64,000 bases of DNA from Seison nebaliae (Eukaryota > Rotifera > Pararotatoria > Seisonacea > Seisonidae): positions 1 to 64,000 of the forward strand of contig JALJEE010003284.1 of NCBI GenBank assembly GCA_023231475.1, given 5' to 3'. Position 1 is the stretch's first letter; every line of letters starts with the position of its first letter. Position numbers and translations under genes: made by a program. This document shows positions 25,473 through 36,770 of the stretch, one piece after another. A model generated the notes under the pieces. The model saw only the letters and a program-made list of their open reading frames with translations. It had not been told where the DNA came from and searched no databases.

Positions 25473-25632
25473 AATGTGAAAAATTTTTTATTTATCTTTT
25501 AAAATTGATGGAATAGAAAAAGATTGATAAAGGAATAAGGTTTTTTATTTCATTCCTTTGTAAAAAATTCTAATATATTAATATATTAGAAATTATGAAA
25601 ATAAATGGAAATATTATGAAAATGGAAATAAT

Positions 25633-26070
25633 ATGAAAAAAACGAAAATTCCAGAATTTAAATCGCCAAGACCTCGAATATTTAATTCGTTGTTTAATCG
25701 ATTATGTTGTGCTACCAAAACAACAGATATTAGTGAAATTACTATTCAGTCTATTAGAAGGAAATCAAAAGCATTCCCAATGTTCTTTAAAAAGATGTAT
25801 GAATGGGAAAAGAAGAAATCTTCGAATATTTCATCTTTTGATAATACGTCAACATTGGCTGAATCGACTGTGGACGATGTTGATTTAAAACAGTTGGAAC
25901 AACGTGTCAGTCATAAAGATTCAAAGAAAGTCGATGGTACCATATTAAAAAATTCATATAAAATCAACAATATAACCATCAGTAGATCTGTGAATCATAT
26001 TCCACCAGAATTGGCTAAACCTTCCATTATATTGGAAAGTAATTTCAATTTGATTGATGAATCAAAATAA
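25633..26070 (+). CDS. Hypothetical protein, 145 residues, basic N-terminus
   Basis: A single-exon frame from ATG (MKKTKIPEFKSPRPRIFNSL) to TAA. It has Lys/Arg-rich N-terminal residues including a CC pair at 25-26, then a Ser/Thr-rich middle (SSNISSFDNTSTLAEST) and a hydrophobic tail (NHIPPELAKPSIIL). No domain or signal peptide is recognised. The composition differs from random AT-rich frames, which supports coding. Confidence 0.45.
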   Translation: MKKTKIPEFKSPRPRIFNSLFNRLCCATKTTDISEITIQSIRRKSKAFPMFFKKMYEWEKKKSSNISSFDNTSTLAESTVDDVDLKQLEQRVSHKDSKKVDGTILKNSYKINNITISRSVNHIPPELAKPSIILESNFNLIDESK

Positions 26071-26148
26071 AATTTTTGATTTAAATTTTAGAGAGATTAA
26101 TAAACTTTTAATTAATTATTAAAGATTGAAATTTAATTAATGTTTCAT

Positions 26149-26817
26149 TTATTCGATCGCGTTATATAAAGTAACGGTTTGAGTATTTACCAAAGCGGGA
26201 CGTGGCGGTCGATTTGCTGTGAGTAAATCTAAAACATGTTGACTTTTTGATGGTCGCCGTTCCTGGGTTAATGTGTATTCCGCTTTTAATCGAGGTGATT
26301 GACGGATTGTTATCGTACCGATCGGTGTATATTTCGGTCGTAAAATATTCGTTGAGGTAGTCAATCGAGCGACCATATCGAGAACTACATATTTATCTTT
26401 TACACCTTCCAATGACAAATAAATACCTACAGCAGTCATTGTTCCATATTGGATCTTTCTTGCATTATATTCTTGTGAGAATTTAATTCTCCTTAACATG
26501 TATTCAGTTAATTCGCACCAATAGATCGCTGACAAGAATTCACACAATTCAGTGTCTAATTGTATAAGTAATTCATCTACATTCTTTTCATGACCACTGA
26601 ATATTCGTATTAATAGAATGGCATCAATTATAACGAGAGCGAATAGAGTTCCTAATGTTAATCCGATCAAATAATTTCTTGATGGATGTTCTGCAGTTGT
26701 TCGAACGATATCGGTACTGCTTAAATCGTGTAATTCATGAAAATGATAAATGTCACTCGTACTCTTCACATTGGAACAGAGAAGAAAAAATAAAGTTAGT
26801 TCGACAATTGATAACAT
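26149..26817 (-). CDS. Hypothetical secretory-pathway membrane protein, 222 residues
   Basis: A single exon from ATG 26817. Residues 1-19 (MLSIVELTLFFLLCSNVKS) form a good signal peptide; a second hydrophobic span at about residues 50-72 (YLIGLTLGTLFALVIIDAIL) is a transmembrane helix, so a type I topology with a short lumenal segment and a cytosolic tail of about 150 residues is likely. The tail contains YWCELTEYMLRRIKFSQEYN and a Pro/Arg-rich end (ERRPSKSQ, NRPPRPALV). No family is recognised. Together with TMEM26 this makes two neighbouring membrane proteins on the same strand, about 1 kb apart with two short plus-strand frames between them. Confidence 0.6.
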   Translation of the reverse strand: MLSIVELTLFFLLCSNVKSTSDIYHFHELHDLSSTDIVRTTAEHPSRNYLIGLTLGTLFALVIIDAILLIRIFSGHEKNVDELLIQLDTELCEFLSAIYWCELTEYMLRRIKFSQEYNARKIQYGTMTAVGIYLSLEGVKDKYVVLDMVARLTTSTNILRPKYTPIGTITIRQSPRLKAEYTLTQERRPSKSQHVLDLLTANRPPRPALVNTQTVTLYNAIE

Positions 26818-27166
26818 TATTTTTATTTCAACTGTCGAAATAACGTTATAATACGTTTAATTAGAAACATATGTATATTCCCTATATTTATATCGGCCTT
26901 CATTTATTTTTCAAACGTAAAGTTTGAACGTTTCCTGTGAAATTTGAAGTTATTGGGGCTAACAAGGAAACCACACGTTGGCGCAATGGTCAAATTAGCT
27001 GAAAAAACATGTCTTAAACATAATGAAGAGGAAGTTAAGAAAAAATTTGTTACATTGGAAATTCTTTACTTCTTCACATGTTATTATTAATTAAATTCTA
27101 AGTGAAAATTTATCGTTTATTTTGAAAGGAAAAGAGTTAAAAGAAAAATTTTAAGATTCGAGCAGA
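26818..27166. promoter_or_regulatory. Intergenic region between divergent genes
   Basis: These 349 bases lie between the start codons of the membrane-protein gene (minus) and the Ser-rich gene (plus), with no coding frame. It is a candidate shared promoter and includes a locally GC-richer patch near 26965-26995 (CACACGTTGGCGCAATGG) that stands out from the AT-rich surroundings. Confidence 0.35.
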
Positions 27167-28546
27167 ATGATTGAAAACGAAGATACAACGGAAACACCAC
27201 AAAGAGAAGAAGTAGAAGACACATTAAAATTTATGAGTGGAATCAGTGAGCCTCCTGAATCTATTACGGTGGCACACTCGCCAAACTCGTCTGAGTGTTC
27301 CTTTTATACTTGTTGGTCTTATGACGAAGACGAGGATGATCTTTTTGCTCGAATGTTGATGGTGGAATATGAATCAGATATTGATAACGAAAGAAGTGAA
27401 GATGTGGTAGAATCAACAAATTCAAAGAATGAGGAAGACAAACCAGTGGAAGGTAAAGGAGAAGAAGATATTTCAGATAACTCGGAAAAGGATGAAGGTA
27501 GAAAAGAAATAGTTAGTGACGAAGTTGAAAATGTTAAAGAGATCGAAGAAGTGGCAGATGAGCCAGGTCTATCAAATGTGTCAATTACATCAATTGCATC
27601 ATATGAATCAAGTAAATCAAATGAATCAAGTCAATCAAATGAATCAATTGCATCAAATGAATCAAGTCAATCAAATGAATCAATTGCATCATATGAATCA
27701 AGTAAATCATATGAATTAAATAAATCATATGAATCAAGTAAATCATATAAATCCAGTAAATCATATGAATCAAGTAAATCATATAAATCTAGTAAATCAA
27801 ATGAATCGATTGAATCGAATGAATCAATTGAATATTATGATGAAAGTGAAAGTGATGAGGAGCAAATTGAAGAAGAAGAACTAGAAAGACCAAGCGATAA
27901 CGATATGCAACTAGTGGAAAGTGACAGTGAATCCGATTCCCAGTCGGAAATAACATATAGCGTAATAAAAGAAGAAGCGAGAAAATGGTATTCAAATGAT
28001 AATAACAAAAGTATTAATAAATCTCCTAGTCCAAAAATTAAGACGCCCCAGGCAAGAATTTCACCCGTTTTATCATCTGTCATAACCTCGAATTGTTTTG
28101 ATACTCTCCCTCCTAATGAAGCGCCACAAAGGAGAACCTTTCCATTTCTTAACAACCATACTCCCAATAATGTGTGTGAAAGGCCAACCGATCCCTATTA
28201 TGATCCTCTATATCCGGTAAACAACTCATCACAATTTTACCCATATCCATATCTACCTATGAAACACACACCTTCTGGAAACCATCAAGTTAACCGTGAA
28301 CATTGTCCAAATGATCAAAGTCTAATATCAGATTGGCCTTCATTAAAATCATCGCCAATTCCATATTTTAATCCACATCCAAGTTTGAATCGGAATTACA
28401 ATAATTTATATAGCAGTGAATATAAACGTAATGCTAACAAACAAATTCTTGAACAACCAGAAACTAAGAGAGCGAAAAGAATGGCCTATAGTCAGAGTAG
28501 CATAAACAATTCAAAAACCAATAAATGCTCTCAAACTTCGTTATAG
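27167..28546 (+). CDS. Ser-rich repeat protein, 459 residues, lineage-specific
   Basis: A single exon from ATG 27167. Domains by composition: an acidic N-terminus (residues 1-140, Glu/Asp rich), a tandem repeat of ESSKS/NESSQS-type pentapeptides (about residues 142-222), a second acidic patch (EEQIEEEELERP), then a Pro/Asn/Ser/Tyr-rich C-terminal half with a basic patch near the end (ETKRAKRMAYSQ). It has no hydrophobic segment, so it is intrinsically disordered and cytosolic or nuclear. The repeat is encoded by 15-nt units, which also leave long open frames on the other strand and in other frames. I do not recognise a homologue. The USP-like gene lies 411 bases downstream on the same strand. 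Confidence 0.65.
   Translation: MIENEDTTETPQREEVEDTLKFMSGISEPPESITVAHSPNSSECSFYTCWSYDEDEDDLFARMLMVEYESDIDNERSEDVVESTNSKNEEDKPVEGKGEEDISDNSEKDEGRKEIVSDEVENVKEIEEVADEPGLSNVSITSIASYESSKSNESSQSNESIASNESSQSNESIASYESSKSYELNKSYESSKSYKSSKSYESSKSYKSSKSNESIESNESIEYYDESESDEEQIEEEELERPSDNDMQLVESDSESDSQSEITYSVIKEEARKWYSNDNNKSINKSPSPKIKTPQARISPVLSSVITSNCFDTLPPNEAPQRRTFPFLNNHTPNNVCERPTDPYYDPLYPVNNSSQFYPYPYLPMKHTPSGNHQVNREHCPNDQSLISDWPSLKSSPIPYFNPHPSLNRNYNNLYSSEYKRNANKQILEQPETKRAKRMAYSQSSINNSKTNKCSQTSL
27588..27838 (+). repeat. Coding tandem repeat, 15-nt unit
   Basis: About sixteen units of the form AAATCA-(A/T)ATGAA-TCAAGT (15 nt, five codons) follow one another inside the Ser-rich gene. Higher-order duplication is visible: the block containing TCAATTGCATCA recurs every 30-60 nt. 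The period is a multiple of three, so unit number can vary without frameshift. Confidence 0.85.
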
Positions 28547-28957
28547 AAGAAAACAGAAAATTTTGTTTTAAATTTTTTTAAAATTTTTTATGGATTGCTG
28601 AATTAAAAATTAGATTTATTTGAAGCTTCTTTCGAAGGAAACTTCCTAAAAATCTACTTTATATCAAAATAAAACTTTTCTTTATTTATCAATTCATTAT
28701 CCCAAAAACCATCTCCGTATGTCATCAAATTAATATTTTTCTTTTAGTTAGATTATAAATGTTAACAAGTATTAAAATTTGTAGGATATTATTAGTAAGT
28801 CAATCGAAAAACGTTTATAATTTGATTAATGTTTTATTAATGACTCTGCATTAGATGAAATCTCAAGACTAATCGAGGTGAATTGGAATAAATTTAAAAG
28901 TTCAAAGTTAACTTTTCTAGTTAATTTTGTTTTTTTTTTAATTTTGGTCTGTATGTC
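28547..28957. other. Intergenic spacer upstream of the USP-like gene
   Basis: AT-rich, no coding frame on the plus strand. It ends with a T-run (about 28928-28940) and ATTTTGGTCTGTATGTC before the ATG. It is a likely 3' UTR of the Ser-rich gene plus promoter of the next; a shared transcript is possible. Confidence 0.4.
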
Positions 28958-30580
28958 ATGGCGTCTTTCCAACAATATTTCAAACGAATGGAAACTGTAT
29001 GTAAACCAGTTCAATTCCCACTTCGTAGTTTGACAATGCCGGTCCATGAGAATGCTGTACCTTACAGTATAAGAATGATACGTATTGCAAACCGAATGGT
29101 AAATGATATTCATGTGAATGATATTATTAGAAACCCGAAATGTAGACCTCCAAGTTTAAAGAATCCCATCGGTACGTGTTATAGTATAAGTCTCTCTCAA
29201 CTATTATTATCGACATATTCTTTGTTAAATCTTCTATTCGAACTTAGAATAGATTCAACAATATTGACAACAAACAAATTTCAAAAGAGATATAAGTTCT
29301 ATAGCGATGTGAAACTTTTTTCCAATAATAAAACTAGTAAGATGCGTGCATCATTAGAGCATGCTCGAGTATTATATCAATATATGATGCTCGTTAAAAT
29401 GGGAATAAAAAGTAAGGGAACTAATTTTGTAAATAATCAGAAATTTTATGGTTGTCAAATAATTGAATGTGGCAAATTATTTAAAACTTTCCGTGTCAAC
29501 AATTTAGGCCATCTACCCGAAAACATCACAAATGTCCAATTAAACGAAGTAATAGAGAAAAATCTTTTTTCTGTTCATCGTCATGTTCCCATTTTACATT
29601 TTACTCAATTTCTATTCCAAAAAGAAAAATTTTCACACGAATGGGAAGTGATGTATCCGGGAGAGACAAACGGAACCAAAAAAATTTTTACTTTCTATCA
29701 AAGTTTCGATGTGGAAGAATCTTATTATTATTCGGAAAAATTTAACATTTTAATTGTTAATAATAATCCATATAATGGAACTTATACAAACGATATGCCA
29801 GATGTTAAAGATTTTATGTCCTTTGTTGCACCTTTGAACATTTGGCATTCTCGATTTTATCACCAACTCCCTAACATTATTATCTTTAATTATGTGACGA
29901 GCACTTCACCAATTTACTTCGATTTTTCAAATTATGCCGATTACGAATCTGCCATAATTTCCCTGAAGCTTAACAAAACTGAATATGACGATCATTATAA
30001 GAAGAATGAATATTATATAAGTCTATCGACAAGGGTACCATATTCACATTTAGCAGGTAGACATAATTATCGACTTACTCAGCATAATTTATTTGGAATC
30101 ACAAACAATCCAAAAGACAATTTTTTGTATCACACCGTTGGCTATATCATTAGCAACTCGATATATTTAAATTGTAACGAACGAATGGCAGCCATTATTA
30201 AGAGAGAAGGACGTCCACTTGGTGGACTGTCTGACTTAAAAAACAATTTTCTAGATTACGTAGCGAAAGAAAAGAGTTTTTTAGTTAAACATCTTAAAAA
30301 TGAGCAACGATCTTGTCCTAACTTGAAAAATTGCGTAGTGGACGGATGTAAATTATTTTATCCGAATCGAGGACATGCTATTGCAATAATTATGAATTTG
30401 GCTCGTACCCAATGGTATCTGATCAATAATCATATGGTTATTCCAATTTTATTACCTTATAGTTTGGTTCCTTTGGGTGGGATGCCACCGACCAACCAAC
30501 TATTCGAATTAACAACGGCTCATTTAAGCATGTATAAAAAATTGGCTGATTTAATACGTTTAGTAAACAACTTACAATAG
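28958..30580 (+). CDS. Divergent ubiquitin-specific protease-like (USP fold) protein, 540 residues
   Basis: A single exon from ATG. The N-terminal block NPIGTCYSISLSQLLLS (residues 69-85, Cys74) has the layout of the USP Cys box (GNTCYxNSxLQxL). The C-terminal block GHAIAIIMNLARTQWYLINN (residues 472-491) resembles the USP His box GHYxAY...WYxFDD, with His473, Trp486 and Asn490 in place of the usual Asp. Between them LPNIIIFNYV (305-314) and YRLTQHNLFG (371-380) fit the USP LPxVLxxxLKRF and YxLxxVxxH strands. This suggests an active, or recently active, deubiquitinase-type cysteine protease (inference); the other papain-fold families fit less well. A CxxxxxC...C cluster at residues 453-464 (CPNLKNCVVDGC) could bind metal. 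Overall similarity is low and the identification rests on the spaced motifs. Confidence 0.5.
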   Translation: MASFQQYFKRMETVCKPVQFPLRSLTMPVHENAVPYSIRMIRIANRMVNDIHVNDIIRNPKCRPPSLKNPIGTCYSISLSQLLLSTYSLLNLLFELRIDSTILTTNKFQKRYKFYSDVKLFSNNKTSKMRASLEHARVLYQYMMLVKMGIKSKGTNFVNNQKFYGCQIIECGKLFKTFRVNNLGHLPENITNVQLNEVIEKNLFSVHRHVPILHFTQFLFQKEKFSHEWEVMYPGETNGTKKIFTFYQSFDVEESYYYSEKFNILIVNNNPYNGTYTNDMPDVKDFMSFVAPLNIWHSRFYHQLPNIIIFNYVTSTSPIYFDFSNYADYESAIISLKLNKTEYDDHYKKNEYYISLSTRVPYSHLAGRHNYRLTQHNLFGITNNPKDNFLYHTVGYIISNSIYLNCNERMAAIIKREGRPLGGLSDLKNNFLDYVAKEKSFLVKHLKNEQRSCPNLKNCVVDGCKLFYPNRGHAIAIIMNLARTQWYLINNHMVIPILLPYSLVPLGGMPPTNQLFELTTAHLSMYKKLADLIRLVNNLQ

Positions 30581-33500
30581 TACTTACAACAACTTACAAC
30601 TGTTAGAATAACCGTATTAAAACTTCAACTATATAATTTAAACGTGAAATATATTATTGCAATATCGTTAGAACAATGTTCCCAATTGATTATATGGAAA
30701 CTGTTTAGGCATGAAATTTAGGAACAAAACTACCAAATTATTAATTTCTCCAAATTGTTAATTGTATATGTTCGAAACTGAAAGAATTCTTAAATTTCAT
30801 TGTCTAACATTTATTAAATAATCAAACTGTGAATTATATGCAAAAAACATAAGAGATTACTAATCATTTTTAGCTAATCACTTCCTAATCATGTTGTAAA
30901 CAGTTCTCTAAGATGTAGAATCTGAAGGACGTTGTAATTATAAAATAATTATAAACACAATAATATTCCATAAAAGAATAAAATCATATATAAAACACAA
31001 CTATTTGATATCACAATCGTCTTTAAGAGTATCAGTTAATTATTTTAAAATCTAAGACGATTATTGTTCCAATTCTTAAAATTTTAATTAAATTAATATA
31101 TTGTTGAAATCGTTTTATTAAATAAATTCTTCTTAAACATAAATTAATATTCCTTAATCTTTTTTAGAAATTTTATTAAAAAACTAACAATTATAGCACA
31201 ATTGTAAATCATTTTTTGTTTCTTGTTGCTGTTTTTCAAGGTCTATGGTTCAAGTGATTGACATATCGAAAATCTTTTCTCATGTGCTTAATAAATTGAC
31301 GATATTTTATTCAAGTTGAAGGAATATGATATCTCTTATGAGTTATAATAAAATGAGTATCTTCTCCAACAAAAGTTTGATATTATCAAGAAATGTTATT
31401 AAAATAAGATTTGAAGGTAGTTAATCAAAATTAAAACGGTTTTTTAAGAAGGCAGTTAAATATGAATATCCGTATCGTTAATTTTGTTATTGCAATGAAT
31501 CATAGATGATAGTTACTGATAGATGACTTGATAGTTGTTTATTTAGAATTATTCACATTTAGTGGTAATATAATTTTATTTACGAAAAGTTGAATGTTTT
31601 TATTTCTGTCAGATGTCCATTAATTTTCATTGCATAAAATGCAATAAAATGTTCCGATGTATGGATAGTGTTGGAGGCGAATATTTTTCTTAATTTTAGA
31701 AGAAGACGTAGAATTTTTCTCATTTATCATTTGCTAATCAAATAGAATGCGTATAATTTATTTTCCTTCTTATAGATAGATAGATAAGCAGATAGATATT
31801 CGAGAATAGTAGGAATTACATAAGAAATGCATTCTTTCCCCTTACTTTACTCACACTTTCACATTATCAAGATATACATCAAAATCTGTTCTTATGTACA
31901 TTCCGTTGGTAGAGACGTACTATACGTCTTCCGAACCGATTAGAGTTTGTTTAAAGTTCTTTCCATCCATATAATTTGAAAGAGCACTAATCTCTTATCA
32001 TCAACGTTTACTCTCATGTCAACGAATTTGCGTCGATCAATTTTACTCTAATTAATTAATAATAATTGATTAGAGGTCGTTTCTTTAAATGGACATGATA
32101 ACTTATTGATATAATGCCATATATTGAAATGAATAAATAATTATATGATATTATATAAATAAACGTTATAAATAAATGGAGTTGATTTTAAGTAATAGTA
32201 TTAAAATTTTATCCAACATATACATGTAATGTATGTAACAAGTAATATAAAGAGGACGAAACATTTTATTTCCAGATATAGATTTATATATATTATTATG
32301 TTTCATTATTATGACATATATTATATTTATATATATTAAGAATTTTAAGAACTTTATTTTCGTTCAGTCGTATATTTCATTATAGGAAATATCTTTCAAA
32401 ATATATTTATGAAATGTGTAAAATTATTCTATTGGAAATCTCGAAATTCTCATGAAAATTTCCGTCAAAATATTATTTCAAAATCAAGAAAGTTTCTCTT
32501 GAATATTTCATACAAAAATGAAATTTCTATGTGAGATTGAAGGTAGTGGCACTGATGATGATGATGATAGTATCGATAGTAGTGGGAGAGATAAAAAAAA
32601 TTATTAATCATTCAATTAGTAAATTCTTTTTTGGGAATATGAATGAAATAAAGATGCGATGAATTAGCAGTAGATGAAATATAAGAAAATTAATTGAACG
32701 AATATTTCCGATGTGATCGAACATTATCCAAGAATGGGTGTTCTGTTAATAAATATTTATTTTTCCTGAATCAGGTGGAAACAATAAACTTTAATTCGCA
32801 AATATCGTAGCGTTACATCGCATCGAATTGCATTCGAAGGAAATATCGTATAAGATGGATTGATATGAATTAATTTATTATCAACAATTCCTTTCTCCAA
32901 TTTATACATTTACCTTCCACAATATACTATTTGAATTATCTGATGAGAAAGGAAGAAGATGATGAAGAATAATACAATTATTCATCTTCTATTTCATCAA
33001 CATTCATCAGATTCCTCTGATTATCATCATATCCATATCCTATTTTGACAATTGGAACAAATGGAATTTGCTCAACTAAATTCTTTGTAAATTCACATAA
33101 TGTGTATTATGTAAGATTGAGAAGTATTGATAAGAATCATTCATTTCCACTATTAATTTGTTCTTTTTAAATACGTGTGAGAAAAAAATTTATTCGTCCA
33201 ATTTATTGTTCTACTGATGAGTCTCCCATCGAACAATAACTGTGAGATAATGTTTCTAATACGTCCAACTTTCTTACCTTTCCGTCAAATTCACTTTCAT
33301 TTCCAAATATACTTACGCCTTATTGATCGTGGAAGATATACAAAAAATAAATTTCAGTAAATGATTTCAAATGATGAATTTCAATGTGGTATGCCAATAG
33401 AATGCACGGACGCCAATATTTCACTTTAACGGATAATTTTCATTTAAAGAATTAACTTTAATTGTTATGAAATGAATAGTTCTAATGAAAATGAATGTAT

Positions 33501-36500
33501 GATAATGGGAGAAAGAAAATCTTGATCGAACTCAATCAACTCTTATAGTAAAAGATGCAGTTTATCAGAATTATATTCCATTTCTCGTTACTCACCAAAA
33601 GAAATGTTATGCAACACAATTCCCACAATATTCAATAAAGAGATGTTATTTGATTTTGATTAATGAAGTTAATTAGGTAAGAGCAATTAGAAAAGAAAAT
33701 AATAAGATGGAAATAGATAAGTCTTCAGGAGGATTTTCGTGAAGAAATTAAAACGTAGTTTCTAAATGTTTTGCTGTTTCCAGTTCTGGTAGACTGAAAA
33801 AGCAATTAGCTTAATATTTCTGCTTCTTGTGTGAACTTCGTTCTTTGCTTCTTTTATCGTTCCATGTGGAATTAAGTAAGAATTATTTACATTAACGAAT
33901 ACGTTCATATCTCTTCTATCCATCCGAAAGATGAGTCATTCGTCAATTATATTACACTTTTGCCTACTTGGAATAAATATCTGTCCCCCATTCATATCTT
34001 TCGGTGAAAATCCTCATTAGATACTCGTTTAAACACTAACATTATCTATTGGGATAGAATTCATTTCTTACTATGTTCCTTATTCTTTTTCCCGTCTATC
34101 CTGTGAATTCGACTATTGATTAATTAATAATTTCCTCTAACTTCAGGTAATGTAATAGATTGAACTATCTCACTGATTCTCTTTTTCTGTCTCTCTCTGT
34201 TTTCCCACATCATTTCACTTCAACTTTTTCAATCAAGTGACGAAATCTGATTGAGATGATGAGGCCACTTTGGAAGACATACATTGAAAAATAAAGATCC
34301 TCACTGATCATCATCGAGTTTTCAACAGATACTAAAAAAGTTTTTTTAGAAACGTCTCTTACCGATCCTTAATTTTTTGTTAATTAGCAAATTAATTGTA
34401 AACATATCTTTAAGTGATCTAACTCATATTTCATTCTAATAATAACATTAATTTTATTATTATTATGCCACTCTTACTATAAACAAACAATATAACAAAC
34501 TTTAAATTTGAAGGATAACAATCATTTCCAAAAAGAATAATCTTTTTTATCTTTAATAAAAGATATTTTAATTTTGGTGTCTTACTACTCCGTTAGATAA
34601 CATAATTGATGACAAAATTCCTTCATAGATATTTACTATCAACTTTCATAGTAAACAAAGTAATGGAAGCGAAAATAGAAAATTTTTCATTATTTTTGGT
34701 GAATAGGACAAAACAGCGTCCGCAGACTAATCGACTTCATTTGAAAATGAATTACGAAAGTTGGAAATGTCAGATAACGGTAAAGAATTGTGAATGAATT
34801 AGAAACAGAATGAACTCTCTATTTTGAATATTTTCATTTATTTATATATTCCGTAATCATACCTCTTGCACCAGATATTGACAATAACTCGAATATTACT
34901 GATACATTCGAATTGGAAATATTTATTTTTATATCATTTTTCTTTCGTTGTTAATTCCCTTCATTCATTTCATTAAATTTATTAATTATTTGAATTCATT
35001 TTCTTTATGGATATCTTTATACAAAGGTTGTTCAGTGCAACGAAATGAAGTTGTCTCCGCAGATTATGGTTAACCGAAAACTCTTATGTTCTTCTTCAAT
35101 TCTTACTATTGTTTAGGAATATATTTTAGGGAAAAATTTAAATAGAATTATTAAGAGATAATAATTTTTCTTTAATTATCGTTCCAGAGTATTTAAAGTG
35201 AATGTTTGTGCATGTATGTCAGTACGAGAGTTTAATGGATTATCCATTGGAGTATTATTTGTTGTGCATTATTCATTTTTTCCAAATGGTTCAAAAGAAA
35301 AATATAGTATAAATAAAATAAGTTAAAAATAACACGTTTTCTCCAATTTCTTTTACCCAATGATGATTTTGACCAGAATTTTTCAATTTCATTTAGTAAA
35401 TAATATTAATAAAATAATCTTCATATTGAATGATAAATTACTTTATTTATTAATTTACCTTTTTTCATCAGTCATCATGAATCATGATTACCATGATGAC
35501 GACAGACGATGATAAAAGTACCTGCCCGTTCATATATAAGTTTGATGGTAAATGTTATGTTTAAATGTTTGTGCATGTATTCTATATATGCGGTAATGGT
35601 GAATTAATCTGTTCTCAAATCTCCGTCAACAACCATTCGTCAAGGAACACTTATACGTTTGTGTGTTTGAGGAAAATTGAAGGGAAATCATTTATTTTTA
35701 CAATTCATCATTAACGAGAGTTAGAGAGGAAAGTTATACATTATATAACACGTGTAATTATGACAGAAATTACATCTATTTTCCTTTATATTATGAATAA
35801 AATACATTTGGAAAGTAAACGATTTGAGAAATGTGAAATATTCGTTTCATTGGAAAGAAGAAAGAATGGTAAGTTATGATGCTTCGTCCCAATTAATGGA
35901 CATAATTAACTCGTAGACTATGAAACACGTTGTGAATTTGTCATGGAAATTCCTTTTTTCTCCTTTGGGAGAAGTTGGAGAAGAAGTGATTTTATTTTTT
36001 GTATGTCCTTCATTTGTCTAGTTGTAAGTGTCGAGAGAAGAATTATAAAGTAAACGATAGAGATCTCTACAAGTGGGTGGAAGATGTCAGAAAGCGGTAG
36101 AATTGATGGATGGAGAATGTATAACGTTAATTCTTATTGCCCAATGGCTAATAGCCATTTCTTCTCAATTGAAATGTAGAAGAATAATTTGAAGAATCCT
36201 GGTTCATTCTTATTTCCGAAAGAAAGAATAGAACAAACAGAAGAAGAAGAAGAATATTAATGTATTCATCTCCACAAGTCTGATGAGAAACGGTTTCGTT
36301 CCATCATTACCATCCATGATGGATCATCATTCGTTCCAAATTGATGGAAAATAATTTTTTCTTTCTTATTTTCATCTCAATAGATATCGTAATGAATTTG
36401 AAAAGGAAATTGAAGAAAAGTTGATTTATTCGAATATTTTCAAATTTATGTTCATTATGTAAATTTTATTAATTATTTTATTTTGAATTTAAAGAATTTA

Positions 36501-36770
36501 AATTTTTTTAATTTTATAGAATGTTGAAAAGTGAAAATATTAAATTTGTCAATGCTTATGATTTGAAAGGAATGAGTTAGGAGAAATTGGAGAATGTATT
36601 CGATTCTCAACGTTCTGCTATCAATTTATTTACATTTACTATATTATTAATAATTATCAGAATATTAAATGTTAATCTTGTTGTTCTAATTAGATTAAAG
36701 AATGGGTGGATGATTAGCCATCTGTCCATACTAATCTTCAAATTACAGGAAAGTTTATTGAGATTGGAGG
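30581..36770. other. 6.2-kb non-coding stretch upstream of MRTF
   Basis: No frame longer than about 64 codons and none with coding character. The frame at 36587-36781 overlaps the MRTF start and runs through a likely acceptor (TTACAG at 36744-36749), so it looks like intron plus 5' UTR sequence. Simple repeats include AGATAGATAGATA near 31776 and (GAT)n near 32556. The position suggests a long first intron and regulatory DNA of MRTF, which is a developmental and cytoskeletal regulator, but no promoter can be placed. Confidence 0.5.

Noticed and set aside
27516-27782. Open frames with repeating Met-Asn-Gln (+) or Met-Ile-Tyr (-) over the Ser-rich repeat
   Set aside because: They are shadows of the 15-nt tandem repeat, which is free of stops in several frames.
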